A stretch of 64,000 bases of DNA from Clostridium pasteurianum DSM 525 = ATCC 6013 (GTDB lineage Bacteria; Bacillota; Clostridia; Clostridiales; Clostridiaceae): the NCBI RefSeq assembly GCF_000807255.1, contig NZ_CP009268.1, positions 3,316,384 through 3,380,383 of the forward strand. Direction: 5' to 3'. Every line of letters begins with the position of its first letter. The first letter of the stretch is position 1. Below the pieces are notes generated by a model. That model ran no database searches and was not told the origin of the DNA. It was given only the letters and a program-made list of their open reading frames with translations. Positions 56,362-64,000 of the stretch are shown one piece after another. A program made the position numbers and the translations under genes.

Positions 56362-56485
56362 TGAGAAATTCTCCCTCTATTCTTTAGTATTTACACTTAA
56401 CACCCTATGATAAATGTTTAATTTTATAGTTAATTATAAATGTATTTTAAAATCTGTATCTTGATTTCATTAAAACTTTTGTAAA

Positions 56486-56788
56486 CTATTTATATAATAT
56501 ATTGCTCAATTTTTTATTCATTTTTCTGTACTTGTATATTCCTAAAACTATAGGGATTATACTAAATATTCCACATACTATACCCAAAACATAAGTAAAA
56601 GTATCATCAAATAATTTTATCAGTGAAATAGCTATAATAATTAAACTTATTCCTGTTCTTATATAAGCTAACAACGTTCTCTCATTAGCAAGAGCTGTTC
56701 TGTCTGCAGCTAGAAAATCTCTTAATATCATATCTTTTTTATTAAAATTATAAACTGTTTCTTCACTATTATCATCCATATTACTCAT
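56486..56788 (-). CDS. DUF202 (YidH-like) membrane protein
   Basis: The 100-residue protein has the family signature RTALANERTLLAYIRT and two membrane spans (about 44-62 and 68-88). DUF202 proteins are small inner-membrane proteins of unknown function. It lies 124 bases upstream of the KtrB start on the same strand. Confidence 0.85.
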   Translation of the reverse strand: MSNMDDNSEETVYNFNKKDMILRDFLAADRTALANERTLLAYIRTGISLIIIAISLIKLFDDTFTYVLGIVCGIFSIIPIVLGIYKYRKMNKKLSNILYK

Positions 56789-57161
56789 ATTAAACCTGAT
56801 TTCAAATTTTTATTTATATTTGTCAGTACTATTAATTAAAGTTTTTGCTACTGCTGCAAATCAGGATTTTTCACCTCACTTATCCATTTTATTGATTTCT
56901 ATAAACTTACTTTTACAACATTGATATTTTATCATAAATTACTATAATATACATATTTAATTTTATTGAACTTTTTAAAGTCTAAAACAACTAAAATTAT
57001 CAAATGAAACAGTACTATTATATGTAACTATTGAACTTATTAATGATAAAGCTTTTCATAATTGCACAATCAGTAGTATAATATATGGATAAGGAAATTT
57101 TTTAGCAAGAAAAGGTTTTTCAAATATCATTGGACCTATAATTTATTGGAGGATTATTTTT
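56789..57161. other. Intergenic region between DUF202 and the LacI regulator
   Basis: The 373 AT-rich bases hold no gene. A TATAAT at 57077-57082 with a weak TTTTCA 18 bases upstream may be the promoter of the LacI-family gene. Nothing else could be supported. Confidence 0.35.
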
Positions 57162-58184
57162 ATGAAAGTTAACATTAAGGATGTAGCTAGAGAAGCCGGA
57201 GTATCCATGAGTACAGTATCAAGAGTTCTAAATAATAATTACCCTGTTAAAGCTGAAACAAAAAAAAGAGTAGAAGATGCAATTGAAAAATTAAACTTTA
57301 GTCCTAACGTATTAGCCCGCTCTCTGGTAAATCAAAATACCAAAACTATAGGTGTTGTAGCTCCAAGCATAGATAATCTTTTCTTTCCCACTGTAATCAA
57401 AGAAATAGAGCATATACTTAGAAAAAATGATTATTCAATTTATCTATGTGACACAGATGACAAGGCCTCCGAGGAAATAAACTATATAAAATCCCTTTTG
57501 GGAAGACAAGTAGATGGTATTATTTCCATAGATCCAAAAACTGAAAATATGAAAAATGGCTTTTATGAGGATATCAGTAAAACTATACCTCTAGTATGCA
57601 TAAACGGATACAATAAAGATATTAAGTGCAATTTTGTACTAAATGACGAAGTCAGTGGATCTATTCAAGCAATGGAACATCTTATAGCTCTTGGGCATAA
57701 AAATATATTCTTTATAAGAGGTGAAAAAAGCTATTCTTATGATTTAAAGGAAAATGTCTATATAGAGTCCTTAAAAAAACATAAATTGTTGAGGAATAAA
57801 AAGATTATAAACATAGGCCATGGTAACAGCAATGAAACTGTAGAAAATACCATGAATATCATATATAGCAAATTAAAGAAAAATGTTAAATTTCCAGTGG
57901 CTTTCTTTTGCTGCAATGATTTAATTGCTCTAGGGGTTATGAATGCCTGTAAAAAATCAGAACTTCATGTACCTAATGATGTATCCATAATTGGATTTGA
58001 CAACATATTAATCTCCAACATAATTGAACCAAAACTCACTACTGTAGACCAAAACATGTACCTTTTAGGAGAAAAATCTGCTAATATGATTTTAGACATA
58101 ATAAAAAATAAAGATAATAATTTAAAAAGAGTACAATTAAATACAAAATTGATTATAAGAAATAGTTGTAAAAAGGTTATTTAG
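57162..58184 (+). CDS. LacI-family transcriptional regulator
   Basis: The N-terminal LacI helix-turn-helix reads NIKDVAREAGVSMSTVSRVL with a hinge helix NFSPNVLARSLV. The C-terminal periplasmic-binding-like domain (about 60-335) binds a sugar-like effector: IGVVAPSIDNLFFPTVIKEI and VSIIGFDNILISNI. RBS TTGGAGGATT precedes ATG 57162. No sugar operon lies next to it, and the phosphoesterase follows. Confidence 0.9.
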   Translation: MKVNIKDVAREAGVSMSTVSRVLNNNYPVKAETKKRVEDAIEKLNFSPNVLARSLVNQNTKTIGVVAPSIDNLFFPTVIKEIEHILRKNDYSIYLCDTDDKASEEINYIKSLLGRQVDGIISIDPKTENMKNGFYEDISKTIPLVCINGYNKDIKCNFVLNDEVSGSIQAMEHLIALGHKNIFFIRGEKSYSYDLKENVYIESLKKHKLLRNKKIINIGHGNSNETVENTMNIIYSKLKKNVKFPVAFFCCNDLIALGVMNACKKSELHVPNDVSIIGFDNILISNIIEPKLTTVDQNMYLLGEKSANMILDIIKNKDNNLKRVQLNTKLIIRNSCKKVI

Positions 58185-58280
58185 TTAAACATTTGAATTT
58201 AGAAGAACTCTGTTTATCTAAAAAAATATACATCATCAAGCAGTATAGCTGCCATTATCCATTAGAAAGTAGGTTTTTGT

Positions 58281-58868
58281 ATGAAAATACTTTTGGTTTC
58301 AGATGTGGAATCTCAGTACATTTGGGATTTTTTTTCTAAAGATGCTTTTAAAGATATAGACCTCATCATATCTTGCGGAGATTTAAAAGCAGATTATTTA
58401 AGTTATTTAGCTACTATGATCCACGTACCAGTTTTTTATGTACACGGTAATCATGATCATTATTATATTGAAAAGCCACCAGAAGGCTGCATTTGCATAG
58501 ATGACAAGCTTATTGTGTATAAAGATATAAGAATTCTAGGACTGGGCGGCAGTATGAAATATAAAAAAGGTCCATTTCTATATACCGAAAGCCAAATGAG
58601 TAAACGAATACAAAAACTTAAATTTAAACTATTTTTAAATAAGGGTTTTGATATACTTGTGTCTCACGCTCCTGCCAGCGGCATCAATGATGATAATGAT
58701 TTATGCCATGAGGGCTATAGATGCTTTAATAGGCTTATAGATAAATATTCTCCGAAATATTTTTTACATGGACATGTGCATATGAATTATGGTAAAAAGC
58801 CAAGAGATACTATATATAATAATACTACAATAATCAATGCTTATGATTACTATATATTAGAATATTAA
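58281..58868 (+). CDS. Calcineurin-like metallophosphoesterase
   Basis: The five family motifs are visible: LVSDVES (DxE where DxH is usual), SCGDLKAD, YVHGNHDHYY, VSHAPASG and HGHVHMNYG. The changed first motif (Glu for His) may alter metal binding. Length is 195. The substrate is unknown (phosphodiester or monoester). It is on the plus strand, 96 bases after the LacI gene. Confidence 0.87.
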   Translation: MKILLVSDVESQYIWDFFSKDAFKDIDLIISCGDLKADYLSYLATMIHVPVFYVHGNHDHYYIEKPPEGCICIDDKLIVYKDIRILGLGGSMKYKKGPFLYTESQMSKRIQKLKFKLFLNKGFDILVSHAPASGINDDNDLCHEGYRCFNRLIDKYSPKYFLHGHVHMNYGKKPRDTIYNNTTIINAYDYYILEY

Positions 58869-58872
58869 AATT

Positions 58873-58922
58873 AAAACCTCTCAATAGAAATAACTCTTAG
58901 AATATCCCTATTAAGAGGTTTT
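58873..58922. terminator. Bidirectional terminator
   Basis: AAAACCTCT pairs with AGAGGTTTT, with AATAG/CTATT inside, between the convergent phosphoesterase and BMP-fusion genes. Confidence 0.65.
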
Positions 58923-58925
58923 CAG

Positions 58926-60815
58926 CTATATATATTTCTCAGCTTCTACGTTGTCTACAAACCAATCTATATTTAAAATTTCATAAGGATTTGCCTGCTG
59001 ATCTTCAGATAATCTAAGCTTTCCGGTATTATCATAAATTTCTCCTGTAAAAGGATTAAACTCATGGGTTATTATCATTTTTCTCATAGCTTCTACAAGC
59101 TTTTGAAGGGATATTGGAACATATTTTTTAGAATAATATATATCTACTACCCCTTCTGCCATACCATACCAAAAGTTAATCAGCTTTGAATTGGAATTAA
59201 ACATATTTACAATAGTTCTAAAACTGTCATTTAATATATTATTGAGTATCTTTTCATAGTATATTCCCCAATTCCAGATAGGTGCGGCAAGATATTTATC
59301 TGGTTCCTCACTTCCCTTTTGAAAACTGCACAGCATAGAGTAGACTCCAAATTTTTCTGTTTCAGTTCTTGCTACTTTAAGATTTCTATTGGAGATAACA
59401 TCACATTTTTTGTCCAGAAGCTTTGTTTCCACATTGGTAAACTTCTCATGGCTATTCCATTCTCTGGTCCATGCTACCTTTACCTCTGAATAGGGATTCA
59501 CCAGTTTGGCTCCAAGGGCAAAAGAATTTATGGCAGAAATTACTTCCTTAGAAGGACTAGTAGCAGAATATCCTATTATATTGGTCTTTGTCATAGCGCC
59601 TGCTATCATACCCGTTAAAAATCTGGGTTCATAAACTCTTCCAAAATAACAGCTCATATGCTCATAAGGTCTATCATCTGAACAATTAAAGAACTTAACA
59701 TTTGGATATTCCATAGCACATTTTAATGTAGCACTTCTAAATATAGGACTAGTAGTAAAAATCACATTATTTCCCTCTTCTGCAAGAGCTTTTATATATT
59801 CATAGTCAAAGGCATTCTCTGGCACACCTTGAATATATTTTGTAATAATTTGGTCAGAAAGTTTATCCTGTACATACCTTCTTCCAAGTTCATGCCCATA
59901 GGTCCAGCCTGAAGTCTTGATATTTCTGGCATATACAAAAGCTACCTTTAGTTTTTTAGGTATACTTATTAAATTTGGTATCCCCGTCAATCTTTTAGGA
60001 GAATCCTTTTGCTCATTAGTTTGAATTTTTACATCATCTTTCTTAAAATGAGTTAATTCCTTCATAAGTTGTTTCAATCTATTACTAAGTTTTTCTCCCG
60101 TCAATTGGTCATTTATTCCATATAGAGAAATATACTCTAAAAAGGCATCTCCTGTAGTTATTGGAAGTTTGCCTCCTCCCATTTTAAGATATACTTCTCT
60201 AAAAGTATCATATTTAAATTTTTTAAAATGTTCATATTTATCCTCTTCCAAGTAAAGTTTAGGATTATATGCCTCAAGCATAGATAGAAGTTTATTAAAA
60301 CTGTGTTTTTTTGTAAACCATATACAATTAAGCTTTGTCTTGTTGTAAAAATCCATAAACTCATAATATATGGTATTAGTTATATCATTTTTATTTTTTT
60401 TAGGTACTAATCTTATAACCTCAGCTCTTATGGAAAAGGCCTTTAAAGATTTAAGTACACTTACTCTTTTATTTCCTTCAATTACATAGAAGTAGTTTAG
60501 ATATTCATATACTTTTATTGGTTGATTTATACCTTCCTCTAAATGGCTTTCATATAGAGCTATCCACTTTGTTCTAAATTCTGAGTCCGTATCAATTGCA
60601 GGCATAAAACTCTTTGAAAAGGCATTACTTCTAGAATTTGAATAAGTGCCAACTATTTTTTTTAGAGGTATTTCAAGAGTTCCCAAATCCACATTGGCAA
60701 CAATTTCTTCATTTTTTAATATTTCATCAAGGCAGATAAGAGGTCCTTTAGACATAAGTTCTCTTTTACCTATTTTACTCATTTCTCTATAGTGTTCCTT
60801 TGCTTCCATTTCCAA
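58926..60815 (-). CDS. ParB-like N-terminus fused to a BMP/PnrA-type binding domain
   Basis: Residues about 85-135 resemble a ParB/Srx nuclease-like domain (QPIKVYEYLNYFYVIEGNKR, VSVLKSLKAF). From about 290 the protein is a BMP family (Med/PnrA) domain: KLKVAFVYARNIKTSGWTYG, NVIFTTSPIF and SCYFGRVYEPRFLTGMIAGA. No signal peptide or lipobox exists, so it is cytoplasmic, unlike ABC binding lipoproteins. The start is TTG 60815 (GGAGGTG with seven-base spacing) or ATG 60809. A regulatory or sensor role is inferred; in this family Med-type proteins act on competence. No ABC transporter lies next to it. Confidence 0.72.
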   Translation of the reverse strand: MEMEAKEHYREMSKIGKRELMSKGPLICLDEILKNEEIVANVDLGTLEIPLKKIVGTYSNSRSNAFSKSFMPAIDTDSEFRTKWIALYESHLEEGINQPIKVYEYLNYFYVIEGNKRVSVLKSLKAFSIRAEVIRLVPKKNKNDITNTIYYEFMDFYNKTKLNCIWFTKKHSFNKLLSMLEAYNPKLYLEEDKYEHFKKFKYDTFREVYLKMGGGKLPITTGDAFLEYISLYGINDQLTGEKLSNRLKQLMKELTHFKKDDVKIQTNEQKDSPKRLTGIPNLISIPKKLKVAFVYARNIKTSGWTYGHELGRRYVQDKLSDQIITKYIQGVPENAFDYEYIKALAEEGNNVIFTTSPIFRSATLKCAMEYPNVKFFNCSDDRPYEHMSCYFGRVYEPRFLTGMIAGAMTKTNIIGYSATSPSKEVISAINSFALGAKLVNPYSEVKVAWTREWNSHEKFTNVETKLLDKKCDVISNRNLKVARTETEKFGVYSMLCSFQKGSEEPDKYLAAPIWNWGIYYEKILNNILNDSFRTIVNMFNSNSKLINFWYGMAEGVVDIYYSKKYVPISLQKLVEAMRKMIITHEFNPFTGEIYDNTGKLRLSEDQQANPYEILNIDWFVDNVEAEKYI

Positions 60816-60919
60816 AATGAGGCACCTCCCCCTAATCAATACATATAATATACAAATATATATTAATTATTTTATCATATAAATTATACTGGAAGTTGGC
60901 AATTTTACATATATTTTTA

Positions 60920-61621
60920 TTAAAATTCATCATTTTTTCTAAGCTCTTTTATGATTCCATCTACATGTATATCTACGGTATTTAAAAAGGGAATATTGAG
61001 TTCTCCATTTTTTAATATAATAGGTATTTCAGTACACCCTAAAATTACTCCATCAATGGATTCTTCTTTTATCATTCTTCTAATTATATTTAGGAAACCT
61101 TCCTTAGTTCTCTTGTTAATAATTCCATTTTGAAGTTCTGTCACTATCCTTTGGTTAATATATTCCCTCTCTGCCTTTCTTGGAATTACTATATCTATAG
61201 CACTTTTTAAAAAGCTATCCTTGTAAAAGGACTCTTCCATAGTGATAATTGTACCAAGAAGTCCCAATCTTTTAAGTCTCAACTCCTTAGCCCTTTCACG
61301 GGTTTCTTCAACAATGCTCAGCACAGGCATAGGAGCCAGTTTCTTTACCTTTTGAAATACTATATGAGGAGTATTAGATGATATAACAGCAATGTTAGCA
61401 CCTGCTATATATAAATTATTAAGAGAACTTACCAGCATATCCACAAGCTTATACCATTGCTTTGTGGATATAAAATGTAAAACTTCCTTCATATCTATAC
61501 TATCTATTATTATTTTAGGATAACTTCCATCTTTTTTTAGATTTTTATATTTATATATTAGAGTTTTATAATAATCAACTGTAGATTCAGGGCCCATCCC
61601 TCCAACAATTCCAATTTTCAT
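60920..61621 (-). CDS. Asp/Glu racemase-family protein with Ser in place of the first Cys
   Basis: The 233-residue protein matches aspartate racemases: VGGMGPESTVDYYK, then SSNTPH (81-86), where the first catalytic cysteine (CNTxH) is Ser82, and LGCTEIP with Cys196. E. coli YgeA also replaces the first cysteine (Thr) yet is active on some L-amino acids. So activity may be limited or one-directional. It lies between a PucR regulator and the BMP fusion gene, near lysine 5,6-aminomutase, which can use D-lysine. Confidence 0.8.
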   Translation of the reverse strand: MKIGIVGGMGPESTVDYYKTLIYKYKNLKKDGSYPKIIIDSIDMKEVLHFISTKQWYKLVDMLVSSLNNLYIAGANIAVISSNTPHIVFQKVKKLAPMPVLSIVEETRERAKELRLKRLGLLGTIITMEESFYKDSFLKSAIDIVIPRKAEREYINQRIVTELQNGIINKRTKEGFLNIIRRMIKEESIDGVILGCTEIPIILKNGELNIPFLNTVDIHVDGIIKELRKNDEF

Positions 61622-61700
61622 TTTTACCCTCCTAACTGCTGCTTATACATTTAACCTATAATTTATAATTACTAATATAAATATATTTCTGTTACAATAA

Positions 61701-61745
61701 AAAAATATTTATCTTCTTGTAAATAATAAGAAGATAAATATTTTT
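61701..61745 (-). terminator. Terminator after the pucR-like gene
   Basis: AAAAATATTTATCTTCTT pairs perfectly with AAGAAGATAAATATTTTT around a nine-base loop, followed by T-rich DNA. It ends the PucR transcript before the racemase gene. Confidence 0.75.
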
Positions 61746-61747
61746 TA

Positions 61748-62920
61748 TTACATAAAGTAATCGTAAATAAATAATGCTATGGAAAACTTCATTCTGGAGT
61801 AATAGCTCTTAAAATCGATTTCACTTAACTCGCTTATCTTATTTAGTCTATTCTTAAGAGTATGTCTATGTATAAAAAGCTTATTTGATGTATCGGATAT
61901 ATTACATTCATTCATTAAATAGAGCTTTAATGTATCCATATAGTAGCTTTTATGTGAATTATCATAATTCTCAATGGGCTTTAATATACTATAGGAAAAA
62001 TCAATAGCATAATCATTATTCCGCATGCTTTCTAATAGTTTAATTATTTCTATATCTTCAAAAGAACAGACTCCTCGCTTTGCGCCTATTTTTTCCAGCA
62101 TCTGCTGACTTGCTATACAATCATTAAATGCACCAATTAAGTTATCTATGTCTTTTAAAATACTTGCTCCAATAAATAATTTAATTTGTAACTCATTAGA
62201 TAGATTGTTAAGTATCTTGGAAATATTAAAGGATATATCTTGAAAGGTTATTTCTTTTTTCAATGATATGATAAAAAGTATCTTTTCCCCAAACCATTCT
62301 ATTTCCACTTCCGAACTTACACTGACAAGATATTCTTTTAGCCTATTTATGCTTTTCAAAATCATATTATTGGTTATTGCTGCATTATCATAATATACAG
62401 ACATCAATAATAGATATACTTTGGATTCTTCCTTATTTTCAATCATCTTATTGATATAATTATTACGACTGCTATTAAGTATATTATTTAATTTATTTCT
62501 AAGATTAAACACATCTGAGTTATCCTGTATATTTGATTGATTATTTATATTTTCTATTAAAACATGCATAATAGTTGAAAAAGTTAAATTAGGTGGAAGT
62601 TCAATTACTGGAAAATCATATCTATCTCCAGATTCTTTAATGTATTCAGGAATTTCATCTATATAATATCCAGTTTGTATTACTATTCCACAAAGTCCTC
62701 TCTTTTTCAATTTTGGAATTAAGTCTTTAAACTGACTTTCATTATCAATTTCATATCCTGTAGTAATAAGCAATTCTCCCTTTTGCAGTGAATCCAAGGC
62801 ATCAAGTATTTCCATCAGATTAACCCACAAAATCTCATTGCTAATTCCCTTTTCCCCAGCTACTATTTTTGCTCCTTCCAGCAAATTAAGTTCTACTATG
62901 TTTCTCACCATAAAAGCCAA
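61748..62920 (-). CDS. PucR-family transcriptional regulator
   Basis: The N-terminal PucR domain (about 8-125) reads EGISNEILWVNLMEILDALD-like text with LLITTGYEIDNES. The C-terminal HTH_30 domain (about 330-388) reads KLYLMNECNISDTSNKLFIH and RHTLKNRLNKISEL. The start is TTG 62920, nine bases after GGAGGG. It is transcribed after the kamE gene and may control amino-acid (lysine or purine) catabolism in this cluster. Confidence 0.85.
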   Translation of the reverse strand: MAFMVRNIVELNLLEGAKIVAGEKGISNEILWVNLMEILDALDSLQKGELLITTGYEIDNESQFKDLIPKLKKRGLCGIVIQTGYYIDEIPEYIKESGDRYDFPVIELPPNLTFSTIMHVLIENINNQSNIQDNSDVFNLRNKLNNILNSSRNNYINKMIENKEESKVYLLLMSVYYDNAAITNNMILKSINRLKEYLVSVSSEVEIEWFGEKILFIISLKKEITFQDISFNISKILNNLSNELQIKLFIGASILKDIDNLIGAFNDCIASQQMLEKIGAKRGVCSFEDIEIIKLLESMRNNDYAIDFSYSILKPIENYDNSHKSYYMDTLKLYLMNECNISDTSNKLFIHRHTLKNRLNKISELSEIDFKSYYSRMKFSIALFIYDYFM

Positions 62921-63059
62921 TACTATAATCCCTCCTTTCTCAACTTAATATACAAAACTGAATTGCTGATTAAAAATAAATTTTATTTTCAATTATAGCA
63001 TATGCAAATGCCTAAATTACATCCAATATATGTTATATCTAAAACAAAGGACTCTCTGT

Positions 63060-63848
63060 TTATATAAGTTTTCTGTTTGTCATTTCAGTTACTGCAAAAG
63101 TAGCCACATCATCTGCAAACTTTCCTGGACCAAAGCCAGCATCATAACCTAATTCTTTGGCAAGCTCATAAGTTATTCTGGTTCCGCCGCATATAAGTAT
63201 GACTTTATCTCTAATACCTTCCACCTCTAAAAGTTCCACTAAATTAGTAAGATTTTTTATATGGATATTCTTTTGAGTAACCGTTTGAGAAACTAGCAGT
63301 ACATCTGCATTAAGGTCTATGGCTTTCTTTACAAACTTCTCATTTTCCACTTGACTACCAAGATTATAGGCATCTATCATATCATATCTTTCAAGTCCAT
63401 AATGCCCTGCATAACCTTTCATATTCATTATGGCATCTATTCCTACCGTATGGGCATCAGTACCTGTACTTGCACCAATAACAGTTATTTTTCTCTTAAT
63501 ATTTTCCTTTATATACTCATTTATTTCTTCCATACTCATAGTTTTTATATCAACAGATTTAACAGTTATCTCTGTATAATTAATATTATGCTCTGTATTA
63601 CCATATACTACATAAAAAGTAAATCCATTGTCGAGTTTTTTATGACATACTACATCTATGTCTCTCATGCCCATTTTTTGTGCCAAAATTTTTGCTGCTT
63701 CTGTAGACTTTTCACAGTCCTCTAACGGAAGTGTAAAACTTATCTGTACTTTACCATCGTTCATAGTGTCACCGTAAGGTTTCACATTTTTTAAATCAAG
63801 TGTTTTATCAAACTTTTTTTGTTCCAGAGAATATAATCCTCCACCCAT
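63060..63848 (-). CDS. kamE: Lysine 5,6-aminomutase beta subunit
   Basis: The 262-residue protein has the adenosylcobalamin-binding motif DAHTVG (DxHxxG, 131-136) and K144 in MNMKGYAGHYGL, matching the lysine that forms the PLP link in KamE. The N-terminal 100 residues form the dimerisation domain (KVQISFTLPLEDCEKSTEAA). The KamDE complex moves the amino group of D-lysine or L-beta-lysine in the lysine fermentation pathway. A G-rich site AAGAAGGTG precedes ATG. KamD should be upstream at the window edge. Confidence 0.9.
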   Translation of the reverse strand: MGGGLYSLEQKKFDKTLDLKNVKPYGDTMNDGKVQISFTLPLEDCEKSTEAAKILAQKMGMRDIDVVCHKKLDNGFTFYVVYGNTEHNINYTEITVKSVDIKTMSMEEINEYIKENIKRKITVIGASTGTDAHTVGIDAIMNMKGYAGHYGLERYDMIDAYNLGSQVENEKFVKKAIDLNADVLLVSQTVTQKNIHIKNLTNLVELLEVEGIRDKVILICGGTRITYELAKELGYDAGFGPGKFADDVATFAVTEMTNRKLI

Positions 63849-63952
63849 ACTACAACACCTTCTTTCCTTTATTTTATAATATGCTAACAGTGTATTTTAC
63901 TGCAATTTAAAACAAATCTCACAGATTTCAAATTAATACTATCTCACAGATT

Positions 63953-64000
63953 TTACATCATAAGCTCTATAAATGGATTAAAATAGCTTTCATCTTTCAC
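63953..64000 (-). CDS. C-terminal end of the gene before kamE (probably kamD)
   Basis: The minus strand from the window edge reads VKDESYFNPFIELMM-stop, with TAA at 63953-63955. In the lysine fermentation locus kamD (alpha subunit) directly precedes kamE. Only 15 codons are visible, so the identity is an inference from gene order. Confidence 0.5.
   Translation of the reverse strand: MKDESYFNPFIELMM

Overview
The window looks like the chromosome of a low-GC, spore-forming Firmicute close to Clostridium sensu stricto. Composition is strongly AT-rich, ribosome binding sites are AGGAGG-like, GTG and TTG starts are common, and the gene families are clostridial (KamE lysine aminomutase, Ktr potassium uptake, LytS/LytR-LrgAB). 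The species cannot be fixed from the sequence alone.

Region 1 (1-18 kb, nearly all minus strand) is a defence island. It holds an SF1 helicase cut by the window edge, a transposase scrap abutting a truncated MazF toxin, a DpnII-type (GATC) restriction locus with an unusual third methyltransferase, and a three-gene operon that I read as a Mokosh type I-like system: Ser/Thr kinase-SF1 helicase fusion, phospholipase D (PLD) protein, and an extra degenerate kinase. Next come a frameshifted HsdS remnant, a PLD-SF2 helicase overlapping a MazG-like pyrophosphatase, a HIT hydrolase and a NERD-UvrD helicase.

Region 2 (18-28 kb) is a mosaic of intact genes and duplicated gene ends. A sigma-factor fragment, several copies of the 3' end of one TPR-like gene, a Fic N-terminus joined to a nuclease tail and a palindromic MITE-like element lie around an AAA-ATPase/PD-(D/E)XK gene and a complete sigma/anti-sigma pair.

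Region 3 (28-36.5 kb) has a low-complexity membrane protein, a divergent MerR/carboxymuconolactone decarboxylase-family pair with a textbook 19-bp-spacer promoter, a decayed SDR gene, a nitroreductase, and a TetR regulator divergent from a two-gene ABC exporter.

Region 4 (36.6-44.5 kb) is a metabolic cluster: a sulfonate-type ABC importer, a threonine synthase-like enzyme, a LarA-type racemase-like protein and an Ldh_2-type dehydrogenase, with a divergent LysR regulator. It suggests uptake and conversion of a sulfonate or a 2-hydroxy acid. A solo IS605-like end and a second short copy of the MITE interrupt it.

Region 5 (44.6-64 kb) holds a WYL regulator, a GyrI-like protein, DUF434, an internally deleted GH1 glucosidase, a HAD phosphatase, LrgAB with LytSR, a probable spore-surface protein, KtrAB, a LacI regulator, a phosphoesterase, a ParB-like/BMP fusion, an Asp/Glu racemase-family protein, a PucR regulator and the lysine 5,6-aminomutase beta subunit with the tail of the preceding gene.
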